A stretch of 61,166 nt of DNA from Candidatus Krumholzibacteriota bacterium (GTDB lineage: Bacteria > Krumholzibacteriota > Krumholzibacteriia > LZORAL124-64-63), in NCBI GenBank assembly GCA_024275485.1, contig JAJRZA010000033.1:90487-151652 (forward strand), written 5' to 3'. Positions within the stretch are counted from its first letter, which is position 1; each line of letters begins with the position of its first letter. Below are positions 55,800 through 61,166 of this stretch, piece after piece. Under the pieces are notes generated by a model. That model saw only the letters and a program-made list of their open reading frames with translations, was not told the DNA's origin and searched no databases. Both the position numbers and the translations under genes were made by a program.

Positions 55800-56230
55800 T
55801 TGTTAGGATCCGGTGATCAGATCCTGAAGTTTTCTCGAAGATTTCTGTAAGAAACCTGGATTTCCTGGAGAAGAATCGTGAACCGGAAGGGTGAACTCCA
55901 GTTCTCTCTCGCCAGCCAGGAATGATTGTTAAGACCCCACCTCTTGACAATCATCCTGCCAGCACAACTTGTTGAGAACTTCCTCTTGGCCGGTAAGCTT
56001 TGAGGAAAGAACCTCAACACCTCCCGAGTTCACGATATTCATTCTTCTTTCAAAGAGGTTCCCTGTAATGTCACCCCTTCATCAGATGATACAGCATGGA
56101 CCATACCAAAAAACCGAGCCTGAGAAGTCACGACATCTCCATATAATACAACAAGTTAAGTTGGTGCCGCATCAAAGGTGAGTAAATGGAAAACACAAAA
56201 CTATCAAATTGTTTTATAGCTATGGTAAAT
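55800..56230. other. intergenic region without recognised gene
   Basis: About 430 bases with lower coding character and many stops in all frames. Only short, non-credible frames occur. Nothing else was recognised. Confidence 0.4.
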
Positions 56231-56263
56231 AAAAAAGTAACCCATTGATATTCAATGGGTTAC
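56231..56263 (-). terminator. terminator of the TPR-sigma-54 regulator gene
   Basis: On the minus strand a perfect 12-bp stem (56252-56263 with 56237-56248) with a three-base loop runs into TTTTTT (56231-56236). It lies 63 bases after the TAG. Confidence 0.85.
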
Positions 56264-56325
56264 GGTATAAACTAAATTAACACTGTCGCCTGGAAAAAAT
56301 CAGGAATTTTACAAACCTCAGCTGC

Positions 56326-59300
56326 CTAATTCTGAACAATTCCGTAATGGCGGATCTTTTTCAGAAGGTTAGGATAGCTGATCTTCAGGGAGCGGGCTGC
56401 CTGGCTTTTGTTCCCGCCCGAAGCTTGCATCGCCCTGCTGATTTCCCTGCACTCGATGATGGCCAAGGTATCGCGCAGTGGAACAACCTGGTCGGACTTC
56501 GCACAGACATCAACCGATTCCCGCATGGTTTGGGGCAAATATTCAGGCCTCAATACTCCGTCATCATGGGCCAGAACAATGGCTCTTTTCAGGGTTTTTT
56601 CCAACTCTCGAACATTTCCTGGCCAAGGATAACGAGTCAAGATATCCATGAACTGGTGGTCAATGGCCAACAATCCAGTTCCGATTTCCAGGGAAAACCG
56701 TTGCACAAAATGACGAGTCAGCAACTGGACATCATCCACCCTTTCCCGCAACGGGGGAATTACCAGAGGGAAATCGAGCAAGCGATAAAAAAGATCTTCC
56801 AGGAAACGTCCTTCCTGGGCCGCCAAATGAAGATCGGTTTTGGATGCGGCGACCAAACGAACGTCCACCAAAATCTCCCTGGTCCCACCCACTGGGCGGA
56901 TCACCCTGGAGTCAAGGAACTGGAGAATTTTACCCTGCATGTTCAAAGGCATCTTGCCGATTTCATCCAAAAAAACTGTCCCGCCTTCGGCGGACTGGAG
57001 CAAACCTTTTTTATCGGTATCAGCCCCGGTGAAAGCACCTTTGACGTGACCAAAAAGTTCGCTTTCCATAAGAGCATCAGGAATGGCTGCACAATTGATG
57101 GGCAGGAATCGTTGATCAGAGCGGCGGCTGAGCGCATGAATTGAATAGGCCAAAAGACCTTTCCCGGTTCCGGTTTCACCATTGAGAAGAACAGTTAAAT
57201 CACTGGGAGCAACTTTTTGTGCCACTCTCAGGACTTCCAGCATGCGGTCACTCTGGGTGATAATATTCTCAAAGCTCTCCACCCTTTGGATGGGTGTGGC
57301 CAGCTCCAGACTTCCGGAACCCCTGCTTTTTTCGGACATGAAAAGGGCCAGGAACCCCATATAGGTAGTGAGAAAATCGATAGCGTTGCGGGCAAACCCC
57401 ACACTCTTATCACCCTGTGGATTTTTACCCAGAAAGAGCATTCCGAAATGCTGGCTGTCCAGGGCAATGGGCATAAAAACACAGGTGGAGGCCACCGAAG
57501 CCAAGGCCGGTACATCCTGAATCAGGCGGTCATTGCTGCCGAGACGAGAGAAAAAGCTGGTTCCTGAGTTGGGTTCTTCAGACAACCGGCGGTTAAACCA
57601 CTGCATAAGTTGTTGGGCCAGATTTTCCGTCAAACCAGATCGCGAAATAATCCGAAGAAAGTCGGTGGCCACCGAGGAATCAACCATGGCAATAAAGCCG
57701 CTGTCCGCCTCCACTCTCTCCATGGCCGCTGCAAGAACTGATTCCAGATTTCTGGGAACAGAAGAATCATTTGAGACAAAAAGGCCAGGAATACTGGAAA
57801 TAGCCAGGAGATGACTGTCGGCCGAATCCACGCCTCCAACCAGACCCACTTCAATTCGGTCGCGCAGTGCAACCACGGAGTGATCCAATTCGGGATTTTC
57901 CAGCCCGGCAGCGTGTCGTTCCAACTCAAATACCGAAAGCAGGGCATCGTCAAATTGAGTCAACTGGATTTGCACCCTGGCAAGAGATTCCAGAATGCGA
58001 CAAAGCATGATGTCGCTAACACTGCTGGCACCCCGTTCCTGGGCATCCATCAGATATCGACGAAGCAACAGAAGATCGGCTTCTGAGGCATCTTCACGGC
58101 GTTTGGAGGTGAATTCCAGAATACTGGAACACCATTGGCGCAAAAGTCTTTGGTCCCGGAAGACGGAAATGGCTTCCTGGAAATGATGGGTCAATTGCTG
58201 CTGGTCATTAAGACCAGCATAAGATTTTCCGAGAACCAAATGGCAGAATCCCAATTCGTAAATTTCACCACATTGCTCACAAACGGAAATGGCGGCCTGG
58301 CAGACAGCAATGGCATCCTGGAATTTACCCGATGCCAGGTGGGCTTCACCGATGCGTCGAAGCAGCTCACCTTCAAGGTCATTGCCCGAGGCAATAGAGC
58401 GGCTCTTCTCCAGCCCAAGCTCATAATTGAACATGGCTTTTTCGAATTGTCCGCGGCCTTGAAGCAAATCACCAAGATATTCATCAGCAATTATTTCTTC
58501 ACGCAGATAATGGTTTTGTTCTGCCAGGATTTTACCATCCAGAAGCAGCTCTTCGGCCCTGGCCAGACGTCCGGACAAAAACTCCAAACGGCCGAGGGCA
58601 AGGTTGAGCCGGCACAGGTTCAGACGATCACCGAGGCTGCTGGCAAACTTGCGACCTCTCTCAAGCAATGGTTTCGCTTCACCCAAGCGGTTGCTTTTGG
58701 ACAGGACAATACCCTGATTCAGGAAAAAACCAGGCAAGAGATGGCTGGCTCCAATTTGATTGGCCAGGTTGGTGGCCTTCCCCATGAGGGACAAAGCCGC
58801 TTCCCATTGGCAATTGTTTTTCTTCAAGAGGGCCAGGTTGTTCAAAATGTTGGCCACCCCTAGATCAAAACCGATCCGGCGGTAGGTAGCCAAACTGTCA
58901 TTGTAGAACTCTTCCGCTTTTTCCAGACGGCCCAAACGATGTTGCGCGATTCCCATGATAGCCTGCAACCGGGCGACTTCTTTGTGTTCATCAGTCAAAG
59001 CCAGCACTGCAAAAGCCATTTTCGCCAAGCGTAGGCATTCATGCAATTGTGATGTTTCACGCAAGAAGAAAGCCTGTCGCACCTGGAAACGGGCACGAAC
59101 AACAGCCAAATCCGGGGCCTCAAGATTACCAAGCCCCAAATTGAGAATATCTTCGGCGCGATTCAACAGGGCTTCAGCGCCATTCAGGTCTCCCTGCAAG
59201 ATCATGCAATCGATTGATTTTCGCAGGACTCCCAAGCCATCCAACAAGGGCATCTCCGAGAATGCCCGTGTGGAATATACCTGATGGTAATAATCCAGGG

Positions 59301-59436
59301 CACTGGTAAAACTGGAGGCATGAAAGTGGAGATCTCCAATTTCCTCCAACCGTACCCAGTTGATGGTTCGGGCACCACCAACATCAGGAAGTAGTTTGGG
59401 ATCATTGTCCCGGGGTTTTTCAAAGTGTTCTCTCAT
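56326..59436 (-). CDS. TPR-GAF sigma-54-dependent transcriptional activator
   Basis: The product has 1036 residues: TPR-like helical repeats (about 30-440; e.g. FTSALDYYHQVYSTRAF, ARLQAIMGIAQHRLGRLEKAEEFYNDS over repeats), a GAF-like domain (about 560-690, LESVLAAAMERVEADSGFIAMVD), a sigma-54-interacting AAA+ domain (about 700-930) with Walker A GETGTGKG near 752 and the GAFTGAD loop, and a Fis-type helix-turn-helix at the C-terminus (NKSQAARSLKISYPNLLKKI). No receiver domain is present, so it is probably controlled by ligand or protein binding to TPR/GAF rather than by phosphorylation. ATG 59436 has AAGGGA upstream; the longer frame starts with TTG. It is the obvious candidate activator of the sigma-54 promoter at 55448. 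Confidence 0.92.
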   Translation of the reverse strand: MREHFEKPRDNDPKLLPDVGGARTINWVRLEEIGDLHFHASSFTSALDYYHQVYSTRAFSEMPLLDGLGVLRKSIDCMILQGDLNGAEALLNRAEDILNLGLGNLEAPDLAVVRARFQVRQAFFLRETSQLHECLRLAKMAFAVLALTDEHKEVARLQAIMGIAQHRLGRLEKAEEFYNDSLATYRRIGFDLGVANILNNLALLKKNNCQWEAALSLMGKATNLANQIGASHLLPGFFLNQGIVLSKSNRLGEAKPLLERGRKFASSLGDRLNLCRLNLALGRLEFLSGRLARAEELLLDGKILAEQNHYLREEIIADEYLGDLLQGRGQFEKAMFNYELGLEKSRSIASGNDLEGELLRRIGEAHLASGKFQDAIAVCQAAISVCEQCGEIYELGFCHLVLGKSYAGLNDQQQLTHHFQEAISVFRDQRLLRQWCSSILEFTSKRREDASEADLLLLRRYLMDAQERGASSVSDIMLCRILESLARVQIQLTQFDDALLSVFELERHAAGLENPELDHSVVALRDRIEVGLVGGVDSADSHLLAISSIPGLFVSNDSSVPRNLESVLAAAMERVEADSGFIAMVDSSVATDFLRIISRSGLTENLAQQLMQWFNRRLSEEPNSGTSFFSRLGSNDRLIQDVPALASVASTCVFMPIALDSQHFGMLFLGKNPQGDKSVGFARNAIDFLTTYMGFLALFMSEKSRGSGSLELATPIQRVESFENIITQSDRMLEVLRVAQKVAPSDLTVLLNGETGTGKGLLAYSIHALSRRSDQRFLPINCAAIPDALMESELFGHVKGAFTGADTDKKGLLQSAEGGTVFLDEIGKMPLNMQGKILQFLDSRVIRPVGGTREILVDVRLVAASKTDLHLAAQEGRFLEDLFYRLLDFPLVIPPLRERVDDVQLLTRHFVQRFSLEIGTGLLAIDHQFMDILTRYPWPGNVRELEKTLKRAIVLAHDDGVLRPEYLPQTMRESVDVCAKSDQVVPLRDTLAIIECREISRAMQASGGNKSQAARSLKISYPNLLKKIRHYGIVQN

Positions 59437-59515
59437 CAACCGTATCCCTTGGCGAGTTGTGGAATCGGTAATCAAATCATGAATTATTGATCAGTGGCAG
59501 TACCACATGTTCTCA

Positions 59516-59836
59516 TCAAGGTGCAGGAATCAACTGTGCCAAAACCCATTCCAGGAGATCTTCGAAGGTGAGATCACCTAATTCAACGTCACCATCAAAA
59601 CCACCGTAGACACCTTGTCCCCAAAAGCCAAATCCATCACCAGCTGAATCAGGATCACCATCATTGAGACCGTCGTTCTGTTCGAAAATGAGGCCATCGC
59701 CACTTTCATCGTTGTCTGGCGGTGTCAATTCCGGTTGCCCATCGCTGGTGGCCCAAGCATGACCGGGAGCAATGCTGCCGAAGGCCAACATCCCCACCAG
59801 TAGAACCAAGGACAGAATCATCGTGGATTTTTTCAT
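59516..59836 (-). CDS. small acidic secreted protein, unknown function
   Basis: The product has 106 residues with a signal peptide (MKKSTMILSLVLLVGMLAFG, cleavage after GHAWA). The mature part is short (about 77 residues) and rich in Asp and Gly (DNDESGDGLIFEQNDGLND; GDPDSAGDGFGFW), ending in a hydrophobic helix-like segment (LTFEDLLEWVLAQLIPAP). I recognise no family. The ATG has GAGGAG upstream. It lies between two sigma-54 activator genes, and a sigma-54-like site lies about 45 bases upstream. Such a compact acidic exported peptide could bind Ca2+, signal, or be a secreted regulator; that is speculation. Confidence 0.75.
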   Translation of the reverse strand: MKKSTMILSLVLLVGMLAFGSIAPGHAWATSDGQPELTPPDNDESGDGLIFEQNDGLNDGDPDSAGDGFGFWGQGVYGGFDGDVELGDLTFEDLLEWVLAQLIPAP

Positions 59837-59877
59837 GACAGTTTCTCCTCAACTGACACCCCGTCGACGGAACTGAA

Positions 59878-59893
59878 TGCGCCAATCATGCCC
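59878..59893 (-). promoter_or_regulatory. possible sigma-54 promoter of the small secreted protein
   Basis: On the minus strand GGGCATGATTGGCGCA has GG and GC exactly 12 bases apart and a good -24 core (GGCA). The -12 box is GGCGC instead of TTGC, so the site is weaker than that at 55448. The start would be near 59867. Confidence 0.4.
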
Positions 59894-59956
59894 GAAGGCG
59901 CATAGTTCCAAGAACTAATCAATAAGTTATAAGGAAATTCTTCATTTCCGTCAACA

Positions 59957-61166
59957 TCAAACGACCTCTGGCTGGGTGCGCAAACCGTATTTGCTAATCT
60001 TCTTATACAAGTTGCTGCGCTGCATACCCAAGGCCTCGGCAGTCTTTGATACATTATACCTGTTTTCCACAAGTTTTTGTTGAAGAAAAGTCCCCTCGCT
60101 CTTGGCCTTGAATTCCTGAAAGTCCCTGCAGTCCAGAAAAAATGCCTCCTGGCCGGTTTCACTGCCAGTACCGGGAAGAACGGGCAAATCGGCTACTTTC
60201 ACAACCGGCCCGGTAGCCAGTATGAGTAATCGTTCAACCAAGTTACGTAATTCCCGAACATTCCCGGGCCAGCTGTATTCATTCAGAATGGCCAGGGTTT
60301 CCTGGGAGAAGCTGAGCGGCGACTTGTTCATACACTTGGCCATGTCTGCCATGAACCAGGAAAGCAGCAATTCAACGTCCCCTTCCCTCTCTCGCAAGGG
60401 AGGCAAGTGGACTGACAGTACATTCAACCTAAAGAACAAGTCCTGGCGAAAACCACTGTCAGAAGAAGAAAGGTCACGATTGGAGGCGGCGATAATGCGC
60501 ACATCTACCTCACGGGTTTCCCTTCCGCCTACCCTCTGGAAACGATTTTCTTCCACCGCCTTGAGAACCTTCGCCTGGGCTTCTTGGCCCATATCGCCAA
60601 TCTCATCCAGAAAAAGGATTCCTCCGTCGGCGTGTTCAAATTTTCCGATCCGCTGCCGATCAGCCCCTGTAAAACTGCCTTTTTCATGCCCAAAAAGTTC
60701 ACTCTCAACCAGGTCCCGGGGAATGGCTGCGCAATTGACTTCCACCAGGGCATTGTTGGAACGTGGGCTGGCCCTGTGAATGGCGTTGACTACAAGTTCC
60801 TTGCCAGTCCCATTTTCTCCGGTTATCAAAACCGTGCTATCGGTGGGGCCGACCTTCTCAATAAACTGCCGCACCTCCTGGATTGCCTGACTGTCACCCA
60901 CCAATGGAGCGCCGACTCCCGCCTTTGACCTTAATATTTCACGGTCGTTCAACACCGTCTGGTGCCGGAGGCAGTTGGCGAGCGTTACCAACAGGCGGGA
61001 TCGATCAAGGGGTTTTTCCAGGTAATCGTAGGCACCACCCTTAACTGCTTCCACCGCCGTTTCGATGGTTCCATGTCCGGATATAACAATGACCGGTGCC
61101 GCGACCTTGAATTTCTTAAGCTGCTCCAGAACTTCGAATCCGTCCATGCCCGGCATTTTGATATCC
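59957..61166 (-). CDS. NtrC-family response regulator, 5' end outside window
   Basis: This is the C-terminal 402 or so residues of a sigma-54 activator controlled by phosphorylation. The receiver domain is cut by the window end; the reading begins at DIKMPGMDGF, where the first Asp (61163-61165) is the expected phosphorylation site, and continues with VISGHGTIETAVEAVKGGAYDYLEKP. The AAA+ domain has Walker A GENGTGKE and the sigma-54 contact loop as GSFTGAD. A Fis-type helix-turn-helix ends the protein (YNVSKTAEALGMQRSNLYKKI). The GAFTGA Ala is Ser, a natural variant. No histidine kinase is visible inside the window. It is followed by the small secreted-protein gene after 120 bases. Confidence 0.95.
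   Translation of the reverse strand, partial: DIKMPGMDGFEVLEQLKKFKVAAPVIVISGHGTIETAVEAVKGGAYDYLEKPLDRSRLLVTLANCLRHQTVLNDREILRSKAGVGAPLVGDSQAIQEVRQFIEKVGPTDSTVLITGENGTGKELVVNAIHRASPRSNNALVEVNCAAIPRDLVESELFGHEKGSFTGADRQRIGKFEHADGGILFLDEIGDMGQEAQAKVLKAVEENRFQRVGGRETREVDVRIIAASNRDLSSSDSGFRQDLFFRLNVLSVHLPPLREREGDVELLLSWFMADMAKCMNKSPLSFSQETLAILNEYSWPGNVRELRNLVERLLILATGPVVKVADLPVLPGTGSETGQEAFFLDCRDFQEFKAKSEGTFLQQKLVENRYNVSKTAEALGMQRSNLYKKISKYGLRTQPEVV

Noticed and set aside
1-61166. Mobile elements, CRISPR arrays, tRNA or rRNA genes.
   Set aside because: No transposase, integrase, regular repeats, or tRNA-like cloverleaf with GGTTCRA arm was found outside coding sequence.

Overview
The window looks like a Gram-negative member of the FCB superphylum, close to the Krumholzibacteriota/Eisenbacteria type of lineage. 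This is inferred from family content, not from a database search. Supporting signs are PorV-type outer-membrane proteins, exported proteins ending in FlgD-like or NPFNPST-type sorting domains, a lipid A (LpxH-type) phosphoesterase, AMIN/LysM amidase and LytM cell-wall hydrolases, and sigma-54 activators. Nearly all genes are on the minus strand; the LpxH-type gene at 46876-47631 is the only convincing plus-strand gene. No tRNA, rRNA, CRISPR array, insertion sequence or phage gene was seen.

Layout, left to right. 20-1999: a nucleotide-sugar dehydratase. 2179-13119: pyruvate phosphate dikinase followed by five tightly packed envelope genes (VWA-like membrane protein, lamin-tail/FlgD protein, two beta-barrel-like proteins, a helical-repeat protein). 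13225-20800: a self-contained unit with a sigma-70 promoter, two related large lipoproteins, an Asp-box beta-propeller protein and a terminator. 20866-23974: a large exported protein whose C-terminal sorting domain is cut off by a frameshift. 24317-42086: a 14-gene operon (amidase, YbbR, PhnD-like, hisS, aspS, phoH, 7TM-HD phosphodiesterase, ybeY, CorC-like, DUF502, mgtE, recO, glyQ, glyS) ending in a strong terminator. 42222-46272: LytM peptidase, RNA polymerase sigma factor and HtrA protease. 46273-48610: coiled-coil protein, LpxH-type enzyme and PorV protein. 48727-55398: an inactive-looking M6-type protease homologue, an exported CxxCH protein with a long basic disordered tail, and an FN3 lipoprotein. 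56231-61166: a TPR-GAF-sigma-54 activator, a small acidic secreted protein and the end-truncated NtrC-type response regulator.

Two themes stand out. First, the right end looks like a sigma-54 island: two sigma-54 activators lie next to a near-consensus -24/-12 promoter (55448-55462) upstream of the lipoprotein/CxxCH unit, and a weaker one lies upstream of the small secreted protein. Second, four genes are each interrupted by one small lesion (a two-base deletion near 21108, TAA codons at 32935 and 55057, and a homopolymer frameshift near 53396). TAA is an ordinary stop elsewhere in the window, so recoding is unlikely; the choice is between real decay or phase variation and consensus sequence error.
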